Origin: Eubacterium ruminantium
GTDB lineage: Bacteria; Bacillota; Clostridia; Lachnospirales; Lachnospiraceae
Reading direction: 5' to 3'
NCBI RefSeq assembly: GCF_900167085.1
Contig: NZ_FUXA01000006.1
Coordinates: forward strand, 186,001-250,000
Length of the DNA stretch: 64,000 nucleotides
Below, piece after piece: positions 8,767-18,511 of the stretch. Below the pieces are notes generated by a model. It was not told the DNA's origin. It worked only from the letters and a program-made list of their open reading frames with translations, and made no database searches. Each line of letters begins with the position of its first letter. Position 1 is the stretch's first letter. A program made the position numbers and the translations under genes.

Positions 8767-10029
8767 TTATCTACGTTCTGCTAATTCTTTTGTGATGTCT
8801 TCCCAGGTTGTTCCGCGATCAGCCATAAGAACCATTAAGTGATATAAAAGATCTGAAATTTCATACTTCATTTCTTCAGGATCAGGATTCTTAGCTGCTA
8901 TAACAACTTCAGTACACTCTTCTCCGACTTTCTTAAGGATCTTATCAATACCCTTATCGAAAAGATAATTTGTATATGAACCTTCCTTAGGATTCTTCTT
9001 TCTGTCCATGATGATATTATAAACATCACTGAATACAGTAAGCGGATTAGTATCATTATATTCTTTACTTACAAGCGGTGTGAAGAAACATGATCTGTTG
9101 CCTGTATGACAAGCAGCTCCGACCTGTGAAACCTTTGCAAGTATAGTATCATTGTCACAATCAATTGTAAGAGATTTTACAAACTGATAATGTCCGGAAG
9201 TATCACCTTTTGTCCAAAGCTCATTTCTGCTTCTTGAATAATAAGTCATACGTCCTGTTTCAATCGTTTTATTATAGGACTCTTCATTCATATAAGCAAG
9301 CATAAGAACTTCGCCTGTCTTATAATCCTGGGCGATACAAGGAACAAGTCCGTTTGCATCTGTCTTAAATTCTGAGAATTTCTTAGAGCTTTCAAAAAGA
9401 TTTACATATACATTCTTCTTTTTACAAGCCTGCTTGATCTGCATAACATCATGCTGTGCAAGATTATAAAGGCTTATAGCTTCTGCATTTGTATTTGAAA
9501 GCATCTCAGCTATCTCATCACCATCTGTGGAATATGAAGATACAACAGTTGGAAGCGGAGCTTCTTTTCTGATCTTCGCTACTATCTCTTCATAATTATC
9601 TACTTTATTGTGATGAAGGATAAGGAAATTTCCTGCTCCTGCCTGCTTTACTTCCTTAGCATATTTAACAGGATCTATATCTTCTGTAAGATCGATAGTA
9701 ACTATGATCCTTTCAGAACCAAATCTTTCGGAAGCTTCGGTAACTATAGAAATATCCTGCATAGGAGCTGATTTCATACAAACTTTTGAAGCACCGGCAT
9801 AAAGAAGCTTTTTAACATCTTCAAGTCTTCTTACTCCTCCGCATGCGATAAGAGGAATATCGATATTTCTTGTTATCTCTTTAATGATAGGTATATTTTT
9901 ATCAAGTGATTCACGACTGGCTGCACTGTCGAAGAATGCAACCTCATCAGCACCTGAATCATTATAGAATTTTGCTTCTTCTATAGGGTTTTCCATAGTT
10001 ACACATGGAATTATCTTTCTATAATCCAT
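8767..10029 (-). CDS. hisIE: HisF-like domain fused to HisI and HisE (PR-AMP cyclohydrolase / PR-ATP diphosphatase)
   Basis: Three-domain histidine biosynthesis protein of 420 residues. Residues about 1-215 are a TIM barrel resembling HisF ([29 protein letters not shown], then [24 protein letters not shown]). Residues about 225-325 are HisI (zinc/active-site cysteines in DCDNDT and [11 protein letters not shown]). Residues about 330-420 are HisE ([21 protein letters not shown]). HisI and HisE open the ring of phosphoribosyl-AMP after pyrophosphate removal. The HisF-like part lacks the catalytic aspartate of the IIPCLDV motif (Thr11 here) although TIDL keeps the second aspartate position, and the C-terminal phosphate-loop consensus is missing, so it is probably not a working cyclase on its own. 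Strong AGGAGG start. No separate hisF, hisA, hisH or hisC occurs in the window. Confidence 0.88.
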   Translation of the reverse strand: MDYRKIIPCVTMENPIEEAKFYNDSGADEVAFFDSAASRESLDKNIPIIKEITRNIDIPLIACGGVRRLEDVKKLLYAGASKVCMKSAPMQDISIVTEASERFGSERIIVTIDLTEDIDPVKYAKEVKQAGAGNFLILHHNKVDNYEEIVAKIRKEAPLPTVVSSYSTDGDEIAEMLSNTNAEAISLYNLAQHDVMQIKQACKKKNVYVNLFESSKKFSEFKTDANGLVPCIAQDYKTGEVLMLAYMNEESYNKTIETGRMTYYSRSRNELWTKGDTSGHYQFVKSLTIDCDNDTILAKVSQVGAACHTGNRSCFFTPLVSKEYNDTNPLTVFSDVYNIIMDRKKNPKEGSYTNYLFDKGIDKILKKVGEECTEVVIAAKNPDPEEMKYEISDLLYHLMVLMADRGTTWEDITKELAERR

Positions 10030-10139
10030 AAAAGCCTCCTAAAAACTATTATTTCGGACATATATTCTCCGGTAATAAATATCAGTAATTTATCTGAATA
10101 AATATAGTATTATTTATAATTTATTATTTAAAATGTATT

Positions 10140-10733
10140 TTAAAGTGCACCCTTTGTTGAAAGAAGGTTTCCGTCAAGTCTTTCATCCAAACGAGATGCT
10201 TCTTTAACTGCATTGGCAAATGCCTTAAATGCAGCTTCAATTATATGATGATTATTATCTCCTGAAAGCTGCTTGATATGTATGTTCATCTCAGCTGCAT
10301 ATGAAACTGCATAGAAGAATTCTTTCACCATTTCCGTATCAAAATCACCAACCTTTGGAGTTGTGAGATTAAGATCGTAAACAAGATATGGTCTGCCGGA
10401 AAAATCTACAGCTGAAAGAACAAGGGCATCATCCATAGGCATAGTAAATGATGCATATCTCTTAATTCCCTTCTTATCTCCTAAAGCCTCTTTAATGGCC
10501 TTTCCGAGCACGATACCTGTATCTTCGATGGTATGGTGTGAATCTACATAAAGATCTCCTTTTGCCTTGACAGAAAGGTCAAAAAAACCATGCTTTGCAA
10601 AGCTGTTGAGCATATGATCAAGAAAACCGATTCCTGTATCAACCGAAGCAACTCCTGCACCGTCAAGATTAATGGCTATAGTGATATCTGTTTCACCTGT
10701 TGTTCTAGTATAAGATGCTTTTCTTTCTTCCAT
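10140..10733 (-). CDS. hisB: Imidazoleglycerol-phosphate dehydratase
   Basis: Dehydrates imidazole-glycerol phosphate to imidazole-acetol phosphate. The 197-residue monofunctional form is complete: RTTGETDI near the N-terminus, GIGFLDHMLNSFAKHGFFDL, the metal-binding VDSHHTIEDTGIVLG, and the second histidine cluster SGDNNHHIIEAAFKAFA, ending DGNLLSTKGAL. A GGAG ribosome site lies eight bases before the ATG. It follows hisD by 28 bases. A gap of 110 AT-rich bases separates it from hisFIE; I see no strong terminator there. Confidence 0.97.
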   Translation of the reverse strand: MEERKASYTRTTGETDITIAINLDGAGVASVDTGIGFLDHMLNSFAKHGFFDLSVKAKGDLYVDSHHTIEDTGIVLGKAIKEALGDKKGIKRYASFTMPMDDALVLSAVDFSGRPYLVYDLNLTTPKVGDFDTEMVKEFFYAVSYAAEMNIHIKQLSGDNNHHIIEAAFKAFANAVKEASRLDERLDGNLLSTKGAL

Positions 10734-10761
10734 ACCATTTTCTCCTTGTTTTATATATTAA

Positions 10762-12054
10762 CTAATCTTCAAATCTTACTCTGATTGAATTAGCATGAGC
10801 TGTCAGATATTCTGAGTCAGCAAATTTAGCAACATCTTTATATACATCCTTAAGAGCATCTCTTGAGTATGAAATGATGCTTGATTTCTTTATAAAGTCA
10901 TCAACACCAAGTGGTGAGAAAAATCTTGCTGTTCCGTTTGTAGGAAGAACATGATTTGGTCCTGCAAAATAATCACCGAGAGGCTCAGATGAATATTCGC
11001 CAAGGAACATTGCACCTGCATTTCTTATCTTGGTCATTGTATCATATGGATTCTTTGTCATGATCTCAAGGTGTTCAGGAGCGATTTCATTTGTAACATC
11101 TATTCCTTCTTCAAGAGTGTCTGCAAGTAAAATATATCCGAAATTATCAAGAGATTTCTGAATGATCTCTTTTCGGCTGAGCTTTTCAGTAAACTTATCA
11201 ACCCATTCAGATACTTTATTTGCAAATTCAGCATCTGTAGTAACAAGAATAGCTGAAGCAAGCTCATCATGTTCAGCCTGAGATAAAAGATCTGCAGCAA
11301 TGTATTTCGGATCGGCAGAACCGTCTGATAATACAAGGATCTCACTAGGACCGGCTATTGAATCGATACTAACATGTCCGTAAACAGTTCTTTTTGCAAG
11401 AGCAACAAAGATATTTCCGGGACCTACTATCTTATCTACCTTTGGAATACTTTCTGTACCGAAAGCAAGGGCAGCGATAGCCTGAGCTCCACCTGCTTTG
11501 TAAACTGCTGTAACGCCTGCTTCTTTAGCAGCAACAAGAGTTGTAGGATAAACTTTTCCTGTTGCATCACAAGGTGTTGTCATAATGATATTCTCAACTC
11601 CGGCAACATGTGCAGGAACAACATTCATAAGAACTGTTGAAGGATAAGCAGCTTTTCCGCCGGGTACATATACACCTACATATTTGAGAGGTGTGATCTT
11701 CTGACCAAGCATGATACCGTTTTCCTTAGTTGTAATCCAGCTGTTTCTCTTCTGAAGCTCGTGATACTCTTTGATATTCTTGATAGCTTTTCTGATAACT
11801 TCAAGAAGCTCAGCATCAACTTCCTTATAAGCCTCTTCTATCTCTTCATCTGTAACCTTAACATTCGAGGCATTAATATCAGCTTTATCAAATTTATGAG
11901 TATACTCAAAAAGTGCCTTATCACCGTTTTGATGGACATTTTCCACGATTTCTTTTACGGTTGCTTCATAAGTCCCATAGTTGTCAGGACTTCTTTTAAG
12001 CATATTTTTAAGTATATCTTTTTTTGATTCCTCTGTGAGTTTAACTATACGCAT
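10762..12054 (-). CDS. hisD: Histidinol dehydrogenase
   Basis: Zinc- and NAD-dependent four-electron oxidation of histidinol to histidine, the last step of the pathway. Full length at 430 residues, with VYVPGGKAAYPSTVLMNVVPA, KAGGAQAIAALAFGTESIP, DKIVGPGNIFVALAKR, IAGPSEILVLSD, the catalytic QAEHDELASAILVT and APEHLEI, and GPNHVLPT. AAGGAGG precedes the ATG. It sits between hisG and hisB with short gaps, as in many Firmicute his operons. Confidence 0.97.
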   Translation of the reverse strand: MRIVKLTEESKKDILKNMLKRSPDNYGTYEATVKEIVENVHQNGDKALFEYTHKFDKADINASNVKVTDEEIEEAYKEVDAELLEVIRKAIKNIKEYHELQKRNSWITTKENGIMLGQKITPLKYVGVYVPGGKAAYPSTVLMNVVPAHVAGVENIIMTTPCDATGKVYPTTLVAAKEAGVTAVYKAGGAQAIAALAFGTESIPKVDKIVGPGNIFVALAKRTVYGHVSIDSIAGPSEILVLSDGSADPKYIAADLLSQAEHDELASAILVTTDAEFANKVSEWVDKFTEKLSRKEIIQKSLDNFGYILLADTLEEGIDVTNEIAPEHLEIMTKNPYDTMTKIRNAGAMFLGEYSSEPLGDYFAGPNHVLPTNGTARFFSPLGVDDFIKKSSIISYSRDALKDVYKDVAKFADSEYLTAHANSIRVRFED

Positions 12055-12103
12055 ATTATGCCTCCTTAGTTATTAGTTAACATAAAAAATTTATTGTAAA
12101 TTA

Positions 12104-12739
12104 TTATAATACAGTATTAAGATCTGTGAGAAGTTTTTGAATTCTCGCATGCTCCATTCTAAGGCTAACCTGGTTTACTACCATTCTTGCCGATAATGGA
12201 CAGATCTCTTCAAGCACATCAAGTCCGTTTTCTCTAAGAGTTGTACCTGTCTCAACGATATCAACTATTACTTCTGAAAGACCTACTATAGGTGCAAGTT
12301 CAACAGAACCATTGAGTTTAATTATCTCAACTGTCTGATTCTTCTTATTGTTAAAATAATCTTTTGCGATATTAGGATACTTAGAAGCTACTCTTATAAT
12401 CTCATTTCTTTTAAGTACTTCTCTGGCAGATTCAGGACCGCATACACACATACGACATTTTCCGAATCCAAGATCCATAACCTCAAGAAGGTTCCTACCC
12501 TCTTCAAGGATTGTATCAAGTCCTACAACACCGATATCAGCTGCTCCGTATTCAACATAAGTTGGAACATCTGATGCTTTGGCAAGAAAGAAACGAAGTT
12601 TTAATTCTTCATTTGTAAATATAAGCTTTCTTGTATCAGGATCCTTCATCTCTTCACATGTGATCCCTATCTTCTCGAATATATCAAGAGTTTTTCTGGC
12701 AAGTCTTCCTTTAGCAAGAGCAAATGTTAAATATCTCAT
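12104..12739 (-). CDS. hisG: ATP phosphoribosyltransferase, short catalytic form
   Basis: First committed enzyme of histidine synthesis, joining ATP and PRPP. At 211 residues it is the short HisG that lacks the C-terminal regulatory domain and requires HisZ, encoded immediately upstream. Motifs include [37 protein letters not shown] and the PRPP loop [16 protein letters not shown]. Its start overlaps the hisZ stop by four bases (ATGA) and its ribosome site AGGAGGT lies inside the hisZ coding end, so equimolar coupled synthesis of the HisG-HisZ complex is likely. Confidence 0.96.
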   Translation of the reverse strand: MRYLTFALAKGRLARKTLDIFEKIGITCEEMKDPDTRKLIFTNEELKLRFFLAKASDVPTYVEYGAADIGVVGLDTILEEGRNLLEVMDLGFGKCRMCVCGPESAREVLKRNEIIRVASKYPNIAKDYFNNKKNQTVEIIKLNGSVELAPIVGLSEVIVDIVETGTTLRENGLDVLEEICPLSARMVVNQVSLRMEHARIQKLLTDLNTVL

Positions 12740-14013
12740 AATGTACCTCCTGCTTTATTATCATTATATTTATCTTTAAGAAGTGATATTTCTTCTGACA
12801 TTACCAAATGCTCCTCAACTTCTTCATTTTCTTTAACAATATATAATCTGTCGAATTCATAACGTCTTGCATATTTGAAATATTCTGATATTTCATGACG
12901 CTTTGATTTTCTAATAAGTGAAGCCTCAACATTTCTCATTCTGAGTACTTCTGCAAGTCTTACTGCTTCTTTCTGATTTTCAATCTCATAGATAACAAGA
13001 GCTCTGTTTGTATCTGTATCAACATAAATATGCTGTCTTGAGATCGCCATCATAAGATCGTCAACCATTATCGCAAATCCGATAGAAGGTGCGTCCTTAC
13101 CGAATTTGGCAAGAAGATTATTATATCTTCCTCCGAGTACTACAGGACTACCTGTTCCATATGTATATGCTCTGAATACTATACCTGTATAATATCCATA
13201 ACCATTTAACATACCGAGATCGAATCCGATACAGTCTTCATATCCGTAAAATTTAAGTGCATTATAAACTTTTCTAAGTCTGCCTACAGCAGTTAAAGCT
13301 TTTTCATTTGATGTATATTCTTCAGCTTTATCAAGCATTTCAACACCGCCAAAAAATTTATCAAATGAGCATAATGTTTCCTTTGACTTATTGGAAATAT
13401 CAAGATTCTTTACATATTCTGTAAGTCCGAAGAAATTCCTTAACTGAATAAGTTTTCTTATCTCTTCTTCCTCTTCTTTTCCGATGCCGGCTTCTTCGAT
13501 GATTCCATTGAAGAATTCAACCTCACCGATTTCAATCTGAAAATCCTTAAGTCCGGTAACTTTTATAATATCAACTATGCAGGCAAGCATTTCTGCGTCT
13601 GCAGCGGAACTGTCATCATTAATAAGTTCGCAACCGATCTGTGTTGTCTCATGAAGTTTTCCCTGATGCTGAGGCTCATTCTTATATGTTCTGCCCATAT
13701 AGCTGAGTCTTATAGGAAGTTCTTCATCAGGAAAATATTTTGCAGCACTTCTTGCGATACTTGGTGTGATATCAGGACGAAGCACTAATGTATTATTATC
13801 TCTGTCAAAAAACTTATACATCTCATTTGACGGTGCAGAGCCTTTATCCATATTAAAAATATCAAAATACTCAAATGAAGGTGTTTCTACTTCGCTATAA
13901 GCATAGCTCTTTATAACCTTCTGTATACGACTAACGATCTCGTGTCGCGCAAGGCACTCTTTTCCATAAATATCTCTGACTCCCACCGGAGTATGAAGAA
14001 GTTTTTCGTTCAT
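12736..14013 (-). CDS. hisZ: ATP phosphoribosyltransferase regulatory subunit
   Basis: HisRS-like paralogue that forms a complex with short HisG and confers histidine feedback control. Class II synthetase motifs are seen: [22 protein letters not shown] (motif 1 region), [19 protein letters not shown] and [34 protein letters not shown] (motif 2 region), and [15 protein letters not shown] (histidine-binding). At 425 residues, with the catalytic half intact but followed by a divergent C-terminus, HisZ is preferred over HisS because hisG overlaps it. The start is the ATG at 14011-14013, nine bases after AAGGAG; in-frame codons further upstream lack a ribosome site. Confidence 0.92.
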   Translation of the reverse strand: MNEKLLHTPVGVRDIYGKECLARHEIVSRIQKVIKSYAYSEVETPSFEYFDIFNMDKGSAPSNEMYKFFDRDNNTLVLRPDITPSIARSAAKYFPDEELPIRLSYMGRTYKNEPQHQGKLHETTQIGCELINDDSSAADAEMLACIVDIIKVTGLKDFQIEIGEVEFFNGIIEEAGIGKEEEEEIRKLIQLRNFFGLTEYVKNLDISNKSKETLCSFDKFFGGVEMLDKAEEYTSNEKALTAVGRLRKVYNALKFYGYEDCIGFDLGMLNGYGYYTGIVFRAYTYGTGSPVVLGGRYNNLLAKFGKDAPSIGFAIMVDDLMMAISRQHIYVDTDTNRALVIYEIENQKEAVRLAEVLRMRNVEASLIRKSKRHEISEYFKYARRYEFDRLYIVKENEEVEEHLVMSEEISLLKDKYNDNKAGGTL

Positions 14014-14065
14014 CTTTTCGTCTCCTTTTTTTGCCATAAATCCATTTATCTCATTTATGACTATT

Positions 14066-14100
14066 TTGTCTAAAAGTTTGTAATAACTAACTCTAGACAA
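14066..14100. promoter_or_regulatory. Inverted repeat upstream of the histidine operon
   Basis: TTGTCTA (14066-14072) and TAGACAA (14094-14100) form a seven-base inverted repeat around a 21-base spacer, 53-87 bases before the hisZ start. It could be an operator for a histidine or amino-acid repressor. No T-box features are seen in this leader. Confidence 0.3.
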
Positions 14101-14160
14101 TACCTCTCTATATAATAATTCAAAACAATTAACTATTCAAGCTTCTTTTAAACAATATTT

Positions 14161-14865
14161 TTAGGAGTTTTCCGGCAGTTTTCTAAGTCTGTATCCCATA
14201 CCCCAAATTGTTTCGATATAGTCAAAATCATCTTTTGATTTTAATTTTGATCTGAGATTACTCATATGAACCTTCAAAGATTTGTCTTCAGGGAAATATT
14301 CCTCATTCCATATGCTTTCATAAAGATTGGCTTTTGAAAAGATCTTCATGGGATATTTCATCATAAGTTTGAGGATATCCAGCTCCTTAGATGTAAGAAG
14401 CAACTCTTCGCCATTTATCGATATTGTATTATTTGAAGTATCTATTTTAATATTTCCGTAAGTAAGTACTTTTGCAGTTTCTTTATCGGTTTTATCGATG
14501 ACATTTTTATTATATCTTCTTAGAACAGCTTCTATCCTGGCGAGTACATCAGGTAGTTCAAAGGGCTTTATTATATAGTCGTCAGCTCCGTTTTTCATCA
14601 TGTACAGTCTTTCATCAAGAGCTGAAACTGCAGAAATGACTATTATCGGAACATCGGAAATACTGCGTATCTTACCGATCAATTCATTTCCTGAAAAACC
14701 GGGAAGCATCATATCAAGAAGTATTAGTGAATATTCATTTTTTATAATCTTGTTAAGCCCATCTACTCCGTCATAAGAAGATACGGTAGCATAATCATGC
14801 TTATTCAGATAAACCGACAAGATATTATTTATTTCTTTATCATCTTCTATAATAAGTATGTCCAT
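14161..14865 (-). CDS. OmpR/PhoB-family response regulator (ABC-2 exporter locus)
   Basis: DNA-binding response regulator of 234 residues. The receiver domain has EDD (7-9), phospho-acceptor Asp51 in LILLDMMLPGFSG and KPFELPD; the C-terminal winged helix has ELLLTSKELDILKLMM, HMSNLRSKL and TIWGMGYRL. It is the last gene of a transcription unit with an ABC-2 transporter and histidine kinase and probably controls that exporter. Such modules often respond to antimicrobial peptides, but no precursor peptide or known resistance gene is adjacent, so the inducer is unknown. Its ribosome site AAGAGGA is duplicated in tandem repeats upstream. Confidence 0.93.
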   Translation of the reverse strand: MDILIIEDDKEINNILSVYLNKHDYATVSSYDGVDGLNKIIKNEYSLILLDMMLPGFSGNELIGKIRSISDVPIIVISAVSALDERLYMMKNGADDYIIKPFELPDVLARIEAVLRRYNKNVIDKTDKETAKVLTYGNIKIDTSNNTISINGEELLLTSKELDILKLMMKYPMKIFSKANLYESIWNEEYFPEDKSLKVHMSNLRSKLKSKDDFDYIETIWGMGYRLRKLPENS

Positions 14866-14870
14866 TATTT

Positions 14871-15000
14871 AGTCCTCTTATTGATAAATGTGTGAATATA
14901 CTATTCAGTCCTCTTATTGATAAATATACTATTTAGTCTTTATCATGATTAAATGAATCAACTATTTAATCTTTATCATGATTAAATGAATCAACTATTT
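14871..15000. repeat. Two adjacent short tandem duplications between kinase and regulator
   Basis: An identical 31-base sequence occurs at 14937-14967 and 14970-15000 (period 33). A second duplication has an identical 19-base core at 14871-14889 and 14907-14925 (period 36). On the minus strand the first carries copies of the kinase stop AAATAGT; the second carries copies of the regulator's Shine-Dalgarno AAGAGGAC. The repeats fill the 129-base gap between the two genes. Confidence 0.9.
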
Positions 15001-15939
15001 CGTCGGCATATTAAGAACGATTGAAAAATTATTGTTCTTTATATCACCGCTAATTTTGAAATTCATTGCATTAGCAAGTTCTTTACATACATATAAACCA
15101 AGACCTGCTCCCGGTCCGCTTCTTCCTTTAGCACGGTAGAACGGCTCAAATATATGATTCACATCAAATTCCAGCATATTATCCAAGTCATTTATAATCG
15201 TAAGTATTACTTCGTCATTTGAAATATTTACGGAAATATCCAGATGATTCTGCGCATATTTTTTTACATTTGTAAATAGATTATCAATGATCCTTCTCAA
15301 ATTATGCTCATCTGCTTTGACATATATTGCTTCATCCGGAATATCTATAATGGTTTCCAAATCTCTTTCTTTCATCCAATCATGATTATCCATAAGGACT
15401 TCCGAGATAATCTTGTCAAAGCGCACATTTGATAACGAATCTTTTTCGAGAGCATTGATATAAGTTACATCAAAAAATTCTTCTGATAAAAGCTTAAGAT
15501 ATTTGATTTTTTCGTTGATGATATTAAACTGCCCGATGATCATACTGCTATTTTTATCATCTTTTTTAAATATATCGCATTCCTCCAGGGTTTCGTTTAT
15601 TAACTGGAGATATCCGTCAACAGTTGTAAGAGGTGTCCTGAAATCGTGAGAAACTCCCGCCATTATCAGCTTATTATTCTTCTCGGACTGTTTGGCTCTG
15701 CGGGCCATATCCTTTAAATCTTTGATAAGATAATTTATCTCATTTGCAAGATCAACTGTATTTGCATCAAAAGAAGCAACCGATAACGGCTGCTCCCTTT
15801 CTGACAATCTGACTTCTTTTATCTGTTCACAAAATGATTTCATATTATTTTTTATATAATAGCATTTCATAGAAACTGATATAAGCAGAATCAAAAATAT
15901 AGTTGATGATAGCAATAAAATTATATCGAATGTCGTCAT
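14995..15939 (-). CDS. Sensor histidine kinase (ABC-2 exporter locus)
   Basis: Membrane histidine kinase of 314 residues. There is a single N-terminal membrane segment (about 5-27) and no sizeable extracellular domain or clear HAMP; the phospho-acceptor His98 is in VSHDFRTPLTTVDGYLQLI, followed by an N box (DNLFTNVKKYAQN) and G boxes (HIFEPFYRAKGRSGPGAGLGLYVCKELA). The lack of an external sensor suggests it monitors the membrane or the adjacent transporter. It starts three bases after the permease stop. The stop codon lies in the first copy of a tandem repeat. Confidence 0.92.
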   Translation of the reverse strand: MTTFDIILLLSSTIFLILLISVSMKCYYIKNNMKSFCEQIKEVRLSEREQPLSVASFDANTVDLANEINYLIKDLKDMARRAKQSEKNNKLIMAGVSHDFRTPLTTVDGYLQLINETLEECDIFKKDDKNSSMIIGQFNIINEKIKYLKLLSEEFFDVTYINALEKDSLSNVRFDKIISEVLMDNHDWMKERDLETIIDIPDEAIYVKADEHNLRRIIDNLFTNVKKYAQNHLDISVNISNDEVILTIINDLDNMLEFDVNHIFEPFYRAKGRSGPGAGLGLYVCKELANAMNFKISGDIKNNNFSIVLNMPTK

Positions 15940-15942
15940 AAT

Positions 15943-16701
15943 TTAAAAATCTTTCTTTTTATATTGTCTGTATGTAATGAAAATAAGTGCTGAGACTGTA
16001 ATAACAAATCCTAAAATCACATCTGTAACAACTTCCGAATTAACAGGTATTGAATTGATCTTTTGTATTTGAATTGATGTGAAAAGAATATTAAATATTC
16101 TTGGTATAGGTGATTTTCCTACAAACGAATCCATATATTCCATTATTTCTTTAAAATTATTATTTAAAAGACCATATACCAATAAGATAATCATTTCCAT
16201 TTCTAAAATAATATATGAAATTAATATTGAAATATTACTTCTAAATATAAGTGTTAAAAGAACAGACACTATGCTGCATCTGTAAATCATTGTGATAAAT
16301 AATATTTCACTGTATATAGATTGAGTCGTAATATTTCCATCTATAAATAATAATATAAAAAATATATAAAATAAATGAATTAATGAAACGATCGTAGCAA
16401 CAATCAATCCGGAGGAAATAATTTTTGAGATGATTATTTTCATCGGTCTATTGCCGGACATTATCTCATAAAGGTGTGTTCGTTGCGAGAATCCATGTCC
16501 TATCATCATTGCGGACATAGCCATTACAACAACGAAAAAAAGTGATCCGTATCCTAATGATGTCTTTATAAAATAATTCGGATTTTTTTCGGGGAATGTT
16601 ATTAAAAGGAGTAAATACCACAAAAATATACTGAAAATAAATATCCAGAATGATGTCAGTCTTTTATATTTATATAATTCAGCTTTTATTATCTTATTCA
16701 T
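15943..16701 (-). CDS. ABC-2 type transporter permease
   Basis: Integral membrane protein of 252 residues with about six predicted hydrophobic segments (near 18-37, 50-65, 95-118, 135-155, 158-178, 228-245), typical of the ABC-2 permeases that pair with antibiotic or lantibiotic-immunity ATPases. AAAGGAG precedes the ATG, and only one base separates it from the ATPase stop. Substrate unknown. Confidence 0.85.
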   Translation of the reverse strand: MNKIIKAELYKYKRLTSFWIFIFSIFLWYLLLLITFPEKNPNYFIKTSLGYGSLFFVVVMAMSAMMIGHGFSQRTHLYEIMSGNRPMKIIISKIISSGLIVATIVSLIHLFYIFFILLFIDGNITTQSIYSEILFITMIYRCSIVSVLLTLIFRSNISILISYIILEMEMIILLVYGLLNNNFKEIMEYMDSFVGKSPIPRIFNILFTSIQIQKINSIPVNSEVVTDVILGFVITVSALIFITYRQYKKKDF

Positions 16702-16703
16702 GT

Positions 16704-17657
16704 TTATGCTCCTTTCTTTCTGAACAATTTAAATCTTTTAGAGTTGTTTTTTGTATCTACTGAACTATCAACTTTAGAAAGGTAATATTCTTCAAGGCTT
16801 TCATTTTGTATTACAAATTGAAGAATAATGAATCCCGAATCAGTAATTGTTTTTGAAATCTCAGCAATATTATCAAGTTTTTCATAAATTCTAAGTTCAT
16901 TATCATTGTACATTTTATAATCGGAAAGCTGCATATTTTTTTCAAGTGTTGCTGCTGTCTTATTGATATTATCTGTTTTAACAGAAATATAACTTCTCGA
17001 ATGAGAAAGCAGTTCTTCAGTTGAAATGGATTCAACTATCTTTCCCTTATTTATAATAATATAATCAGTACAAAGTTCTGAAAGCTCTGAAAGGATATGG
17101 CTTGATATTATAATTGTTTTACCCTGGTTTTCACAAAGATCTTTTAAAATATATCTGATTTCATAAATACCTTCAGGATCGAGACCATTTATCGGCTCAT
17201 CAAGAACGAGGACATCCGGATCAGGCAAAAGTGCCATTGCTATTCCAAGCCTTTGCTTCATACCAAGAGAAAAATACTTTGCATTTTTATTAACGTCATT
17301 TAGTTTAACATAAGTAAGAAGTTCATTTATCCTTGCTTCATCAGAAACTCCTCTCAGCATCCTCATATATTGCATATTTTCATATGCAGTAAGACTAAGG
17401 TCAATGATTGGATTCTCAATCATGAAACTGATGCGGTTTCTATTCTTATGAATATCTCTATTACTTTCAAAAAGCTTAAGCTCTCCACCGCTTCGATGTA
17501 TAAGCCCCGAAATTATTTTCATTATTGTGGACTTACCTGCACCGTTAGGTCCGATAAGACCTACGATATGTCCTTTCTCTATCGAAAAAGTCACATTGTC
17601 AAGAACTTTATTCTTTCCATATGATTTATCGACATTTTTCATCTCAATAGTATTCAT
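16704..17657 (-). CDS. ABC transporter ATP-binding protein (ABC-2 / lantibiotic-immunity type)
   Basis: ATPase of 317 residues energising the neighbouring permease. Walker A is GPNGAGKS, the signature is FSLGMKQR, Walker B is VLVLDEPINGLD, and a switch histidine follows in ISSHILSEL. The C-terminal part of about 90 residues is typical of drug-export ATPases. I choose the ATG at 17655-17657 (MNTIEMKNVDKSYG), nine bases after GGAGG; an open frame extends 35 codons upstream but has no ribosome site and no homologous sequence. First gene of a four-gene unit divergent from lexA. Confidence 0.93.
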   Translation of the reverse strand: MNTIEMKNVDKSYGKNKVLDNVTFSIEKGHIVGLIGPNGAGKSTIMKIISGLIHRSGGELKLFESNRDIHKNRNRISFMIENPIIDLSLTAYENMQYMRMLRGVSDEARINELLTYVKLNDVNKNAKYFSLGMKQRLGIAMALLPDPDVLVLDEPINGLDPEGIYEIRYILKDLCENQGKTIIISSHILSELSELCTDYIIINKGKIVESISTEELLSHSRSYISVKTDNINKTAATLEKNMQLSDYKMYNDNELRIYEKLDNIAEISKTITDSGFIILQFVIQNESLEEYYLSKVDSSVDTKNNSKRFKLFRKKGA

Positions 17658-17735
17658 TAAGTTTTTCCTCCATATATCAATTTGAATTAATCTAATTATA
17701 AAAATATATAGTAAAGAAAAGGTAAATTTTAAAAC

Positions 17736-17767
17736 AGAACATTTGTTTGCAATCGAACACATGTTGT
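17736..17767 (+). promoter_or_regulatory. Two LexA (DinR-type) boxes upstream of lexA
   Basis: AGAACATTTGTTTG (17736-17749) and CGAACACATGTTGT (17754-17767) both fit the Gram-positive SOS box pattern CGAAC-N4-GTTCG with two or three mismatches. They lie across the -35 and the -35/-10 spacer of the lexA promoter, so LexA would repress its own gene. The boxes may also influence the divergent ABC operon. Confidence 0.8.
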
Positions 17768-17775
17768 GTTATACT
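17747..17775 (+). promoter_or_regulatory. lexA promoter
   Basis: TTGCAA (17747-17752), a 17-base spacer and TATACT (17770-17775). Both LexA boxes overlap it. It lies about 60 bases before the lexA ATG. Confidence 0.7.
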
Positions 17776-17835
17776 GATCTCTATAAAAATATAATTTTTT
17801 ATGCTTTCAGTGATTTAAATCAGGAGGTTATATAT

Positions 17836-18459
17836 ATGTCAAAGGATAAGATTTCCGCAAAGCAGGAACAGATTCTGAATATTCTCAAAGAAAATATTCT
17901 AAAGAAAGGTTATCCTCCGACCGTTAGAGAGATTTGTGAAGCAGTAGGCCTCAGTTCTACTTCTTCAGTTCATGCTCATCTTAATTCCCTCGAAGAAAAA
18001 GGTTATATCAGAAGAGATCCAACTAAGCCTCGTGCAATTGAGATACTTGATGATGATGGATTCAATCTTACAAAACGTGAAATCGTAAATGTTCCTGTAG
18101 TAGGAACTGTTGCTGCCGGTCAGCCAATCTTCGCTGAAGAAAATATAACAGATTATTTTCCTGTTCCGCCTGAATATCTTACATCCAATGAAACATTTAT
18201 GCTTAAGGTAAGAGGCGACAGTATGATCAATGCCGGTATTCTTTATGGCGATACCATCATAGTTGAACAGACAAATGTGGCTAAAAACGGCGATATTGTC
18301 GTAGCGCTTATTGAAGATTCTGCAACAGTCAAAACATACTATAAAGAAAATGGTCATTACAGACTTCAGCCTGAAAATGATACTATGGATCCAATCATAG
18401 TTGATGATCTTACCATCATCGGTAAAGTAATTGGTCTTTTCAGATCATACAAATATTAA
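17836..18459 (+). CDS. lexA: LexA repressor / SOS autoprotease
   Basis: Represses SOS genes and is inactivated by RecA-stimulated self-cleavage. The product is 207 residues: an N-terminal winged helix ([25 protein letters not shown]), cleavage site Ala94-Gly95 in GTVAAGQP, nucleophile Ser129 in VRGDSM, and general base Lys166 in SATVKTYY. The ATG at 17836 has AGGAGG ideally placed; the longer upstream open frame runs through the promoter and is not coding. It is the only plus-strand gene in the window, flanked by a divergent ABC operon and a convergent unit. Confidence 0.97.
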   Translation: MSKDKISAKQEQILNILKENILKKGYPPTVREICEAVGLSSTSSVHAHLNSLEEKGYIRRDPTKPRAIEILDDDGFNLTKREIVNVPVVGTVAAGQPIFAEENITDYFPVPPEYLTSNETFMLKVRGDSMINAGILYGDTIIVEQTNVAKNGDIVVALIEDSATVKTYYKENGHYRLQPENDTMDPIIVDDLTIIGKVIGLFRSYKY

Positions 18460-18511
18460 TCAATTTCATAACCAGGTTTATAATTTTATTTTTAATTATA
18501 TTGATGTTTAT

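Noticed and set aside
14014-14160. T-box or histidine-responsive leader upstream of hisZ
   Set aside because: The gap is short and AT-rich, with only an inverted repeat; no T-box consensus or specifier stem is visible.
14871-15000. A small CRISPR array
   Set aside because: The copies are contiguous tandem duplications of two unrelated units with no unique spacers and no cas genes nearby.
14161-17657. Lantibiotic biosynthesis locus
   Set aside because: The ABC-2 exporter and two-component system look like immunity or resistance components, but no precursor peptide, modification enzyme or protease is present.
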